In this document: positions 6,933-16,041 of the stretch, in pieces | Layout: every line of letters begins with the position of its first letter | How positions within the stretch are numbered: position 1 is the stretch's first letter | Assembly (NCBI GenBank): GCA_036490215.1 | Contig: DASXEH010000017.1 | Location: forward strand, 1 to 64,000 | From: JASHSH01 sp036490215 | GTDB lineage: Bacteria > Pseudomonadota > Alphaproteobacteria > Rhodospirillales > Magnetospirillaceae | Reading direction: 5' to 3' | Length of the DNA: 64,000 nt | Made by a program: the position numbers and the translations under genes | The notes under the pieces: generated by a model | Seen by the model: only the letters and a program-made list of their open reading frames with translations | What the model was told of the DNA's origin: nothing | Database searches by the model: none

Positions 6933-9548
6933 ATGGCTAAGCTGCGCAAGGTTCACGTGACGACGGGCGTCTCCTGGGTGGAGGCGCCGGATATCGGCCT
7001 CTATGTACTGTGCGGATGCCCCGCCGATGCGGTGAAGCATCTGATGCGCCGCGGCCTGATCGTCGAAACCGAGACCAGTGGCGTTCTCCACGAGACCGGC
7101 CCGAACGCGATTCTGCTGTCCGACGTGATGGTGCAGAACGGCGTGTTCTGTAACCTCGCCGAATTTCCGGTCCTGCAGATGCTGTATCGCCAAGGCATGA
7201 TCCTGCCCGGGCACCCACGCAACCAGGGCGACAAGCCGCTGCTGATCGGCGCGCGCGACGTGGTCGATGCGCAGATGCGCTATATCCATCGCGGCAATTA
7301 CGGCCTGATCAGCAAAGACGAAATTCTTGCCGCCGGCGCGCCGCCCGAGCTCGCCGACGACCTGTTCAACATGAAGCTGGCCTTCGCCTTCGGCGAGATC
7401 AGGCCACCGCAGGATCTGCTCGACTCGATCGCTCTGGGCGACGCGCCGACCATTCTCAAAGGTGGGGTGGCGCTGCGTCGCGTCGCGCACAATCGCTTCG
7501 AGTTTTCACTCGACGAAGAAACCGTCAGCGTCGATCTCAACCTGCCGCCGGGCGAAACCTACGAGCCGCCTTACATGCTCGGGGTGCACCGCATCGAGCG
7601 CGGCTATTTCGCCGTGATCCATGCCGGCGAGGGTGATGGCTGGGACTCGAACCGTCCCTGCATGAGCAGCATCGTCGTGTTCCAAGGGCGCATCTACTTG
7701 ATCGATGCCGGCCCGAACCTGCATTACAGCCTGACTGCGCTCGGTATCGGCATCAACGAAGTCGACGGTATTTTCCACACGCATTGCCATGACGATCACT
7801 TCGCCGGGCTGACCACGCTGATGCGCGCCGATCGCCGGCTGAAATACTACGCGACGCCGTTGGTGCGTGCCTCGGTGATGAAGAAACTGGGCGCGTTGCT
7901 AACCATCGAGGAAGAAAGCTTCAACGACTATTTCGAAGTGCACGACCTCGCCTTCGACCAGTGGAACGACGTCGAAGGCTTGGAAGTGAAGCCGCTGCTG
8001 TCGCCGCATCCGGTCGAAACCAGCGTGCTGCTGTTCCGCGCGCTGTGGCAGAACGGCTATCGCACCTATGCCCATTGGGCCGATGTTGCCTCGCGCGAGA
8101 CCATGACGCGCCTGTTGGCGCCGGAAGGCCAGCCCGGCATCAGCCAGGCGATGTTCGACCGCGTCGTCGCCGACTACGCGATCCCCGCCGACATCAAGAA
8201 GGTGGATATCGGCGGCGGGCTGATCCATGGCCAGGCGCGCGACTTCCAGGACGACGCCTCGCGCAAGATCATCCTTGCGCACACCTCGCGCGGTTTGACG
8301 GTGGCGGAAAAAGAGATTGGCTCGGGCGCGCCCTTCGGCACCTCGGAAATCCTGATCGATGGCAGCCAGGACTTCATCTGGCGCGCCGCCTTCCAGATTC
8401 TCGCCGCCTATTTCCCGGATACGCCGCGGCATGAACTTCGATTGCTGATCAACTGCCCGATCCTGTCCTGCAATCCCGAGACGATCCTGTTGCAGCCCAA
8501 TCAGCCGGTGGACCAGATCTATCTGCTGGTCGGCGGCAACGTCGAGATGATCGATCCCGGCGCCAATGTCGGCGGCGTGCTCTCGGCCGGCGTGCTGGTG
8601 GGCGAGATGGCGGCGCTGGAGGGTGTGCCCTCGGGCAAGACCTATCGCGCCAGCAGCTTCGTCCAGGCACTCGTGATTCCGTCGGATCTCTATCGCGAAT
8701 TCATCCGCCGCAACGGGCTATTGACCGAGGTGATGGCGCAGGCCGAACGCCGCAATTTCCTGCGCTCGACCTGGCTTTGCGCCGAAGCGCTGACCGAGAC
8801 GACATTGCATCGCCTGGCCAAGGCGCTGACCTCGCACAGCTTCAAGGCCGGCGAAGCGGTGCCGGCGCGGCGCTCGCTGGCCTTCCTGCGCAGTGGTGCT
8901 GCCGATCTGTGCATGGGCGAGGATGTCGTCGAACCTCTGCACCGCGGTACGTTCTGGGGCGAGGAAACCACGCTGTTCGACACGCCGCCGCTCTTCACCG
9001 TGCGCGCCCGTGAGAACATCAAGGTCTACATGATCGAGCCGGAGATGGCGCGATCGGTGCCGGTGATGCGTTGGAAGCTGCTGGAAAGCTATAAGCGCCG
9101 CATGAACGCCAGCATGAGCGACTCGGGCAAGGTCGAATCGTTGCGGCTGCACTGGCGCGACGAATACACGGTCAATATCCAAAGCTTCGACCTGCACCAC
9201 CGCAACCTGATCGTTCATGCCAACGGCGTGTTCGACGCGATCACCCAGGACCACGGCGCGCAGGCCGTCGAAGATTCGTTCAACCTGTTGATCGAAGTCG
9301 CGCGGCTGCACTTCCGCGAAGAGGAAGAGCTGATCGAACGCCACGACGCGCCCGGCCTCGACTCGCATCGCGCAAAACATGACCGCTTGGTCGAGCAGCT
9401 TCTTCAAATCAAGCAGCGCTACATGGACGAGAGCACCACGATCGACGTAGTGGAGTTGGCCACGACGCTGCGCGAATGGGTGGTCGGGCACATTCTCGCC
9501 GACGACCGGCGCACGGCGACCATGCTCAATACCAAGGGCGCGTTCTGA
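6933..9548 (+). CDS. Metallo-beta-lactamase fold / dual cyclic-nucleotide-binding / bacteriohemerythrin fusion
   Basis: Multidomain protein of 871 residues. An N-terminal region of about 200 residues, which I do not recognise, contains a Cys-Gly-Cys (LCGCPADAVKHL). A metallo-beta-lactamase domain follows, with HTHCHDDHFAG at 282-292 giving the HxHxDH metal motif (H284, H286, D288, H289), plus later candidate ligands in LSPHPVET and ILAHTSRGL. Two cRP-like cyclic-nucleotide-binding modules lie near 505-610 and 620-720. The last 140 residues are a bacteriohemerythrin: LHWRDEYTVNIQSFD, then HH, LHFREEEELIERH, SHRAKHD and WVVGHILADD supply the usual diiron ligands. Hemerythrin and diiron MBL domains bind O2 or NO, so an oxygen- or redox-sensing role is plausible. 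The substrate is unknown. A paralogue lacking the last domain follows 141 bases downstream. Confidence 0.8.
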   Translation: MAKLRKVHVTTGVSWVEAPDIGLYVLCGCPADAVKHLMRRGLIVETETSGVLHETGPNAILLSDVMVQNGVFCNLAEFPVLQMLYRQGMILPGHPRNQGDKPLLIGARDVVDAQMRYIHRGNYGLISKDEILAAGAPPELADDLFNMKLAFAFGEIRPPQDLLDSIALGDAPTILKGGVALRRVAHNRFEFSLDEETVSVDLNLPPGETYEPPYMLGVHRIERGYFAVIHAGEGDGWDSNRPCMSSIVVFQGRIYLIDAGPNLHYSLTALGIGINEVDGIFHTHCHDDHFAGLTTLMRADRRLKYYATPLVRASVMKKLGALLTIEEESFNDYFEVHDLAFDQWNDVEGLEVKPLLSPHPVETSVLLFRALWQNGYRTYAHWADVASRETMTRLLAPEGQPGISQAMFDRVVADYAIPADIKKVDIGGGLIHGQARDFQDDASRKIILAHTSRGLTVAEKEIGSGAPFGTSEILIDGSQDFIWRAAFQILAAYFPDTPRHELRLLINCPILSCNPETILLQPNQPVDQIYLLVGGNVEMIDPGANVGGVLSAGVLVGEMAALEGVPSGKTYRASSFVQALVIPSDLYREFIRRNGLLTEVMAQAERRNFLRSTWLCAEALTETTLHRLAKALTSHSFKAGEAVPARRSLAFLRSGAADLCMGEDVVEPLHRGTFWGEETTLFDTPPLFTVRARENIKVYMIEPEMARSVPVMRWKLLESYKRRMNASMSDSGKVESLRLHWRDEYTVNIQSFDLHHRNLIVHANGVFDAITQDHGAQAVEDSFNLLIEVARLHFREEEELIERHDAPGLDSHRAKHDRLVEQLLQIKQRYMDESTTIDVVELATTLREWVVGHILADDRRTATMLNTKGAF

Positions 9549-9689
9549 CGGAATTCTTACAGGAATTCGTCAAAAACTCCTGTCTCCCAAGGGTCTCTGA
9601 ACAGTTTCCCGTCGCAGCTGCGCAACCTGTCGTGGTACTATTGCGCGAATTAGCTAGATGTCTCCCGAGAAGCGGGACAGCGAGTACGC

Positions 9690-11903
9690 ATGGCGCGGCT
9701 GAGGAAATTTCACGTCACCACCGGGGTGTATTTGGTCGAGGCGCCTGAAGCCGGGCTATCGATCCTCTGCGGGTGTCCGGGCGATGTGGTCAAGCATCTC
9801 ATGCGCCGCGGCCTGATCGTCGAAGCCGAAGCCAACGGCGTCCGCTACGAGACCGGCCCCAACGCGATCCTGCTCTCCGACGTCATGCTGCAGAACGGCA
9901 TGTTCTGCAATCTGGGCGAGTTCCCCGTTCTGCAGATGCTCTATCTGCAGGGCATGATCGTCCCCGGCCATCCCAACAATCGCGGACAAAAGCCGCTCCT
10001 GATCGGCCTGCCCGAGCAGGTCGACACGCAGATGCGCTACATCCATCGCGGCAATTATGGGCTCAACACCCGCGAAGAGCTGATCGCCGCGGGTGCGACG
10101 CCGGCGCAGGCCGACGAAATGATGGCGATGAAGCTGCGTTTCTCCTTCGGCTATATCCAGCCGCCCGAGAAACTGCTCGACACCATCCATCTCGCCAACG
10201 AGCCGGTGATGCTGAAAGGCGCAGTGGAGATTCGCCGCCTGAGCCTCAACGTCTTCCAGATCCGGCTGGGCGACGAAACGGCGATGATCGATCTCAACCT
10301 GCCGCCGGACCAGCACTACCCCGCGCCCTACACGCTCGGCAAATACAGTGTCGATCGCGACTATTTCTCGATCGTCCACACCGGCGATGGTGACGGCTGG
10401 GATCCCAATCGCCCTTGCATGAGCAGCATGGTGATGTTCCAGGGCCGCGTCTATCTGATCGACGCCGGCCCCAGTCTGCACCACAACCTCACCGCGCTGG
10501 GCATCAGCGTCAACGAACTCGACGGGCTGTTCCATACCCATTGCCACGACGACCATTTCGCCGGCATGACCGCCCTGCTCCATGCCGATCGGCGCATCAA
10601 ATATTTCGCCACGCCGCTGGTGCGCGCCGCCGTGACCAAGAAATTCGCGGCGCTGATGAATACGGGCGACGATGTCTTCGACCATTGCTTCGAAGTGCAC
10701 GATCTCGAATACGATGTGTGGAACAATATCGATGGGCTCGAGGTGAAACCCTTTGTTTCACCGCATCCGGTCGAGAACGCGTGCTACCTCTTCCGCGCGC
10801 CGTGGGAAGGCAGCTATCGCACCTACGCCCATTACGCCGACCTGGTTTCCCTGAAGACGCTGCAGACCATGCGCGCCGCCAATGGCGAGCCGGGCGTGTC
10901 GCAACGCTTCATCGACAAGGTGAAGTCCGACTACGCCTCCTATGCCGACGTCAAGAAGATCGATATCGGCGGCGGCATGATCCACGGCGTCGTCGACGAC
11001 TTCCGCACGGACACGTCGGGCAAGATTGTGCTGGCCCATGTCTCGCGCGAGCTCACCGTGGCTGAGAAGGAAATCGGCAGCGGCGCACCCTTCGGTGCCG
11101 TCGATATCATCATCCCCGGCGATAACCATTTTGCTTGGCGCAATGCCTTCGAGGGTCTGCGCACCTGTTTCCCCGATGCGCCGCATCACGACATCCGGAT
11201 GCTCTTGAATAGTCCGCTGGTGGTCTATAACCCGGAATCGATCCTGCTGCGCCAGGGCCAGCAGGTGACGCATATGTTCTTGGTGGTCACCGGCATGGTC
11301 GATATGTTCCGCGAAGGCTCGCCGGTCAACGGCCAGCTGTCGGCCGGCGCCATCATCGGCGATGCGGCGGCGATCAGCGGCGGCCGCGCCACCAAGACCT
11401 ATCGCGCCGCCAGCTTCGTGCAGGCGCTGAAAATTTCGAGCGAGCTCTTCCGCCAATTCGCCGAGCGCAACAAGCTCACCGCCGAAATCATGTCGATCGA
11501 CGAACGCCGCGATTTCCTGCGTTCCACCTGGATCTGCGCCGAGGCGCTGACGCAATCGAACCTCAACCGTGTCGCCCGTACCATGAGGGAAGGCGAATTC
11601 ACCAAGGACACAGTACTCGACACGGGCGGCCGACTGGCCTTCATCCGCACCGGCACCGTCGAGGTGAAGGTGGGCGAGCGCGTGACTGCGGTTCTGGGGC
11701 CGGGCGATTTCTTCGGCGAGGAAGCGGGCATGCCCGACTTCGCGGCCCCTGTAACTCTGCGCGCCACCCAGCCGCTGCAGGTTTATCTGTGCGACGCCGA
11801 TGTGGTGGCGCAGGTGCCGGTGATGCGCTGGAAGCTGCTTGAAGGCTATCGCAAACGGGCGCGCGGCGGCGCTTTTCTCAGCGTGACGCCCGTCGCGGGC
11901 TGA
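9690..11903 (+). CDS. Metallo-beta-lactamase fold / dual cyclic-nucleotide-binding protein
   Basis: Paralogue of the preceding gene, 737 residues, collinear over its whole length but ending after the second cyclic-nucleotide-binding module, so without hemerythrin. HTHCHDDHFAGMTALL again starts at residue 282, and the ligand pattern is identical (H284, H286, D288, H289). The N-terminal domain is highly similar (LCGCPGDVVKHLMRRGLIVE). CNB-like modules lie near 505-610 (LLRQGQQVTHMFLVVTGMVD) and 620-720 (LAFIRTGTVEVKVGE, GDFFGEEAG). A 141-base gap separates the genes; it may contain a second promoter or be part of one transcript. The pair looks like a tandem duplication followed by loss or gain of the hemerythrin tail. 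Ligand and catalytic activity are not known. Confidence 0.8.
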   Translation: MARLRKFHVTTGVYLVEAPEAGLSILCGCPGDVVKHLMRRGLIVEAEANGVRYETGPNAILLSDVMLQNGMFCNLGEFPVLQMLYLQGMIVPGHPNNRGQKPLLIGLPEQVDTQMRYIHRGNYGLNTREELIAAGATPAQADEMMAMKLRFSFGYIQPPEKLLDTIHLANEPVMLKGAVEIRRLSLNVFQIRLGDETAMIDLNLPPDQHYPAPYTLGKYSVDRDYFSIVHTGDGDGWDPNRPCMSSMVMFQGRVYLIDAGPSLHHNLTALGISVNELDGLFHTHCHDDHFAGMTALLHADRRIKYFATPLVRAAVTKKFAALMNTGDDVFDHCFEVHDLEYDVWNNIDGLEVKPFVSPHPVENACYLFRAPWEGSYRTYAHYADLVSLKTLQTMRAANGEPGVSQRFIDKVKSDYASYADVKKIDIGGGMIHGVVDDFRTDTSGKIVLAHVSRELTVAEKEIGSGAPFGAVDIIIPGDNHFAWRNAFEGLRTCFPDAPHHDIRMLLNSPLVVYNPESILLRQGQQVTHMFLVVTGMVDMFREGSPVNGQLSAGAIIGDAAAISGGRATKTYRAASFVQALKISSELFRQFAERNKLTAEIMSIDERRDFLRSTWICAEALTQSNLNRVARTMREGEFTKDTVLDTGGRLAFIRTGTVEVKVGERVTAVLGPGDFFGEEAGMPDFAAPVTLRATQPLQVYLCDADVVAQVPVMRWKLLEGYRKRARGGAFLSVTPVAG

Positions 11904-11909
11904 CGCCGT

Positions 11910-13127
11910 CTATTCCAGACGTTCGACGTTCCGTAGCGTCGGGAACAGCCGCATCCAGAGAAGCGCGACGATGATCGTGCCCAACCCGCCCAGCGCCGCG
12001 GCCGGCATTGCGCCGAACAGCGCCGCGGTCAGGCCGCTTTCGAACTCGCCCAATTGATAGGACGCATTGACGAATAGGAAGTTGAGCGCGCCGACGCGGC
12101 CACGCATCGCATCGGGCGTCCGCAACTGCACCAGCGCAATACGGATCACCATGCTGATCGTGTCCGCGGCGCCCATGATCGCCAACGCGACAATCGATAC
12201 CCAGATCGATCGCGAGACCGCGAAAGCCACGGTTGCCACACCGAAGACGATCACGGCCTGGAACATCCGCATCCCGGCCCGGCGCTCGATCGGATAGCGC
12301 GCCAGAACGCCCGTCATCAACAACGCCCCCACCGCCGGCGCACCGCGCAGAATGCCGAGCCCCCAGGCACCCGTGTGCAGGATATCCTTGGCGTAGATCG
12401 GGAGCAGCGCCGTCGCCCCGCCCAGCAGCACGGCGAAAAGATCGAGCGAGATCGAGCCGAGGATCGCCGGATTGTGGCGCACAAAAGCGACGCCATCGAA
12501 CAGCGCCCTGAAACCGGGCCGCTCGGTCTCCTCCGCCGGACGATCGAGCTTGATCGCACCAGTGAGGATGCCCGAGAGCAGCCAGAACGCCGCCATCACC
12601 GCATAGGGTGCACCCGGTGAAACGATATAGATCACACCGCCCAAAGCCGGTGCGCTGATCATCGCGGCCTGCATCACGCCGGTCGCAATCGCCGTACCGC
12701 GCTGCATCTGCCCATCGGGCAGAACGGCGGGCAGAAGCGCCGCCGCAGCGGGGCTGTCGAAAGCCAAAGCGATACCGAAGACGGTGACGGCCGCGTAAAT
12801 CTCCGGCACCGTCAGCCAACCCGCAAAGCTGCCCCAGGCGAGAAACACAGCGGCCAGCCCGGCGACGACCTGGCAGAGCTGCGTGACCAATTTTCGATCG
12901 AACCGATCGGCCACATGGCCGGCGGCGAAGACCAGCAGCGCCGTCGGGATGAACTGCACCAGCCCGACCAGACCGAGATCGAAGGCGCTGCCGGTCAGCG
13001 CATAGATCTGCCAGCCCACAGCCACCGCGGCCATCTGCTGGGCGAACTCGGAAAAGCCGCGCCCGGCGAGATAGAACAAGAAGGGACGATGGCCCAGCAG
13101 GGCACGTATAGGGGTCGTATCGGACAC
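11910..13127 (-). CDS. MFS transporter, EntS-like
   Basis: Major facilitator superfamily protein of 405 residues with about 12 hydrophobic segments. It has the MFS loop motif GHVADRFDRKLVTQL between helices 2 and 3, and its overall pattern resembles the MFS_3/EntS exporter group. It begins 4 bases after the lutC stop on the same strand, so it is probably the last gene of the lutABC operon. That context suggests transport linked to lactate or organic acids, but EntS-like proteins are usually exporters and the substrate cannot be read from the sequence. The gene converges with the upstream CNB paralogue with a 6-base gap and no visible terminator. Confidence 0.8.
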   Translation of the reverse strand: MSDTTPIRALLGHRPFLFYLAGRGFSEFAQQMAAVAVGWQIYALTGSAFDLGLVGLVQFIPTALLVFAAGHVADRFDRKLVTQLCQVVAGLAAVFLAWGSFAGWLTVPEIYAAVTVFGIALAFDSPAAAALLPAVLPDGQMQRGTAIATGVMQAAMISAPALGGVIYIVSPGAPYAVMAAFWLLSGILTGAIKLDRPAEETERPGFRALFDGVAFVRHNPAILGSISLDLFAVLLGGATALLPIYAKDILHTGAWGLGILRGAPAVGALLMTGVLARYPIERRAGMRMFQAVIVFGVATVAFAVSRSIWVSIVALAIMGAADTISMVIRIALVQLRTPDAMRGRVGALNFLFVNASYQLGEFESGLTAALFGAMPAAALGGLGTIIVALLWMRLFPTLRNVERLE

Positions 13128-13131
13128 GCGG

Positions 13132-13791
13132 TCAGTGATCCGTCAGCACGACCAGCAGCCGCTTCGGCCCGTGCACGCCATAGGCGAGCACCTGCTCGAT
13201 ATCGGCGGTCTTCGACGGGCCTGAGATCAGCAGCATGTTGGTCGGCATCGCTGCCGTCCAGTTCTGGTCCTGCATCGCCTCGAGCATCGTGTCGTAGATC
13301 TGGTTGATGTTGAACACGGCGATATGGACCGGCGGCACCAACGACAGCGTGCGCGGCTCGTCGGGCCCGGTGGACAGGATCAGGCTGCCGGTGAACGCGA
13401 TGGCACCGTTTGTGCCGGTGATGCCTGCCCCCTCGCCCGCGAACAGATCAGCCTTCCATTCGCCCATCGTGCGGTCGTATGGCGTGAGGCGCGGCCCGAC
13501 CATCGGCCAAGACGCTACGAGCGTCTGCCCGACCGATGTGGCTGGCGCATAGAGCAGGCTCGGCACGCCCTGGTCGATCATCCAGACATGCAGCGCCGCC
13601 ACCCAATCGGCGCCACGCGCATCGAGGAATTCGGTATGGACCGACTCCATGATGCGCCTCAGCCGCGCAAGTTGCTCCTCCGGCGTCCAGCCCTTGGCGG
13701 ATACCGTGGTGAAATCTTCCGCAGGCTTCGGCCCATGCGCTGCGGGCGCGGCACGCAACCGGGCGAGGATGTTATCGCGGGCGCTAGGCAT
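13132..13791 (-). CDS. lutC: Lactate utilisation protein C (LUD domain)
   Basis: LUD-domain protein of 219 residues, the third subunit of the LutABC L-lactate oxidation complex. The start is taken at 13791 (MPSARDNILARLRAAPAAHG), because this ATG overlaps the lutB stop by 8 bases and matches the usual LutC N-terminus; a longer frame runs back to 13908 inside lutB. Family motifs include GITGTNGAIAFTGSLILSTG and LVPPVHIAVF, followed by a C-terminal ISGPSKTADIEQVLAYGVHG, which is strongly conserved in LutC. In Bacillus the complex oxidises L-lactate to pyruvate. The gene is translationally coupled with lutB and followed at 4 bases by an MFS gene. Confidence 0.9.
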   Translation of the reverse strand: MPSARDNILARLRAAPAAHGPKPAEDFTTVSAKGWTPEEQLARLRRIMESVHTEFLDARGADWVAALHVWMIDQGVPSLLYAPATSVGQTLVASWPMVGPRLTPYDRTMGEWKADLFAGEGAGITGTNGAIAFTGSLILSTGPDEPRTLSLVPPVHIAVFNINQIYDTMLEAMQDQNWTAAMPTNMLLISGPSKTADIEQVLAYGVHGPKRLLVVLTDH

Positions 13792-15208
13792 CGCGAGCAC
13801 CCGCGCGGGTGGCAAGATCATGCAGCGACTGTTTGGCGAAGCGCGGCTTGGCGCGGACCTGCGTCCAAGCCGATAGTCCCGGCGCGCTAGGCGGCACCAA
13901 CCCACCAAATCGCGCCAATGCCCAGAGCATCAGCCGATAGAGGGCCGGCGTGGTGTAGATCATCCGCCAACCTTGCCAGATCAGCGTCTCGCGCGTGTTG
14001 GCCCGGCTGCCCGACTCTTTGACGGTTGCGCCGGGCGTATGCGTCGCGCCCTCGCGGCGCAGACGCACGAGAATGTCGGTGATCGGAATCTGCACCGGGC
14101 AAATCTCGGTACAGGCCTCGCACAGCGCCGAGGCATGCGGCAGATCGCCGGCCTTTTCCAGCCCCATCATCTGCGGCGTCAGGATCTTGCCGATCGGCCC
14201 CGGATAGACGCCAGGATAGGCATGCCCGCCGGTGCGCGTATAGACCGGGCAGTGATTCATGCAGGCGCCGCAGCGGATGCAGCGCAGCGTGTCGCGCAAC
14301 TCCGGATCGGCGAAGACGCGCGAGCGGCCATTGTCGAGGATGACGACATGCATCTCCTCGGGCCCATCCTTCTCGCCAGCGCGGCGCGGTCCGGTGATCA
14401 TATTCACATAAGTGGTAATCGGCTGGCCGGTGGCCGAACGCACCAGCAGATTGAGCAGCGCCGGAATCTGATCGAACCGCTCGACCACCTTTTCCAGCCC
14501 CATAATCGCGATATGCACCGGCGGCACGGTGGTACACATGCGGCCATTGCCTTCATTCTCGACCAGCACCAACGTCCCGGTTTCGACCACAGCGAAATTA
14601 ACGCCGGTGATGCCGACATCGGCATGTTCGAATTTCTCACGCAACACGCGCCGCGCCAGCGCCGTCAGCTCGTCGACGTCTTCGCTGTATTGCGCGTTCT
14701 TGATCTTCTCGAACATCGTCTTGGCGATCTGCTTGCGGTTCTTATGGATCGCGGGAACGATGATATGCGACGGCGTTTCGTGATCGAGCTGGATGATGTA
14801 TTCGCCGAGATCGGCCTCGATCGCCTCGATGCCATCGGCTTCGAGCGCGTGGTTGAGATGCATCTCTTCCGAGACCATCGACTTGCCCTTGACCACGCGC
14901 TTGGCGCTGCGCTTGGCCAGGATCGCTTTGACGATAGCGTTGCCCTCATCGACCGTCTCGGCCCAATGCACCTGCACGCCATTCGCGATCAGCTTGGCCT
15001 CGAGGCGCTCGAGAAGCTCGGGCAGGTTGGCGAGCGCATTGATCTTGGCGGCAGCACCCAGCGCACGCAGCGGCCGCCAATCCTGATTCTCGGCGAACAG
15101 CGCGGCGCGCTTGCCCATCAGCCCGTCCATCGCGCGGCGAAAATTCGCGCGCAGCTGCGGATCGGCCAGCGCCTTGATCGCCTGTGGGCGGAACTCAGCG
15201 GTCGCCAT
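13784..15208 (-). CDS. lutB: Lactate utilisation iron-sulfur protein B
   Basis: Protein of 474 residues, the expected length for LutB. An N-terminal LUD domain (about 70-300, with VVKGKSMVSEEMHLNHAL and GITGVNFAVVETGTLVL) is followed by two 4Fe-4S motifs, CIRCGACMNHCPVY and CEACTEICPVQIP, and a helical tail. It overlaps lutA by 14 bases and lutC by 8. It transfers electrons from L-lactate oxidation within the cytoplasmic LutABC complex. All eight cluster cysteines are present. Confidence 0.95.
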   Translation of the reverse strand: MATAEFRPQAIKALADPQLRANFRRAMDGLMGKRAALFAENQDWRPLRALGAAAKINALANLPELLERLEAKLIANGVQVHWAETVDEGNAIVKAILAKRSAKRVVKGKSMVSEEMHLNHALEADGIEAIEADLGEYIIQLDHETPSHIIVPAIHKNRKQIAKTMFEKIKNAQYSEDVDELTALARRVLREKFEHADVGITGVNFAVVETGTLVLVENEGNGRMCTTVPPVHIAIMGLEKVVERFDQIPALLNLLVRSATGQPITTYVNMITGPRRAGEKDGPEEMHVVILDNGRSRVFADPELRDTLRCIRCGACMNHCPVYTRTGGHAYPGVYPGPIGKILTPQMMGLEKAGDLPHASALCEACTEICPVQIPITDILVRLRREGATHTPGATVKESGSRANTRETLIWQGWRMIYTTPALYRLMLWALARFGGLVPPSAPGLSAWTQVRAKPRFAKQSLHDLATRAGARDA

Positions 15209-15944
15209 GGGTCCGCTCCCACAAGAACTCGGCGATATGAACCGGCCGGATTGCCTCGCCGCGCTTTTCCAACGCGCCGCCGATATTCAGCAAGCAGCCA
15301 CAGTCACCCGAGACGACACAGGAGGCACCGGTCGCTTTGATCGCATCGGCCTTGTCGGTGACCATGGCCGAAGACACCTCGGGCTGGCGCACCGAGAACA
15401 CGCCACCGAAGCCGCAGCATTCGCGTTCGCGCGTCACTTCGGTCAGCTCGACATTCTTCATCCGCCGCAGCAGTTCCTTAGGCTGGTCACCTACGCCCAT
15501 CAGCCGCATCGAATGACAGGAACCGTGCCAAGTGACACGCACCGGCTCGCCCAGATCGGCAGGATGGTAGTCGAGCACGTCGATCAGGAATTGCGTGATT
15601 TCAATCACGCGCGACGAAACGCGATCGGCAGCGGCTTCGTCGGGCGTGCCGGCGAACAGCGCATGCCAATGGGCCTTGATCATGCCGCCACAGGAGCCCG
15701 AGGGCACGACGATGGGGATGGACTTCGGGAACAAACCGAGTTGCGCCCGCGCCACGGCCCGCGCTTCTTCGGTGCGCCCGGCGCTATAGGCCGGCTGGCC
15801 GCAGCAGCTTTGCGCCTGCGGGAAAATCACCTCGATCCCCTGGGCCTGCAGCAGCTTGATCCCCGCCAAACCGGCGGTGGGAAAGAACAGATCGGCCAGG
15901 CAAGTGCCGAAATAATAGACAGCGGTAGGGCGCTGCAAAGCCAT
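15195..15944 (-). CDS. lutA: Lactate utilisation (Fe-S) protein A
   Basis: Protein of 249 residues with two CCG (DUF224) modules, CCGQPAYSAG and CCGFGGVFSV, each part of the Cys-rich motif that binds a non-cubane Fe-S cluster in heterodisulfide reductase-like proteins. The N-terminus after MALQRPTAVYYFGTCLADLF matches LutA/LldE. The start at 15944 has a strong Shine-Dalgarno sequence, AAAGGAAAAAGC. It is the first gene of lutABC-MFS and is divergent from the D-lactate dehydrogenase-like gene, with 97 bases between the starts. Confidence 0.92.
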   Translation of the reverse strand: MALQRPTAVYYFGTCLADLFFPTAGLAGIKLLQAQGIEVIFPQAQSCCGQPAYSAGRTEEARAVARAQLGLFPKSIPIVVPSGSCGGMIKAHWHALFAGTPDEAAADRVSSRVIEITQFLIDVLDYHPADLGEPVRVTWHGSCHSMRLMGVGDQPKELLRRMKNVELTEVTRERECCGFGGVFSVRQPEVSSAMVTDKADAIKATGASCVVSGDCGCLLNIGGALEKRGEAIRPVHIAEFLWERTHGDR

Positions 15945-16041
15945 GCTTTTTCCTTTTGCAGTGCGGTGGAATTTTTTATGTCCCGCCTGCTACCAATCCG
16001 GCGGCGATTGTGCTTTGTTGAGCCGGTCCGGACAAGCATTC

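Noticed and set aside
13973..15340. Plus-strand open frame of 455 residues opposite lutB
   Set aside because: lutB has all its Fe-S and LUD motifs on the other strand, and the plus frame shows no family pattern.
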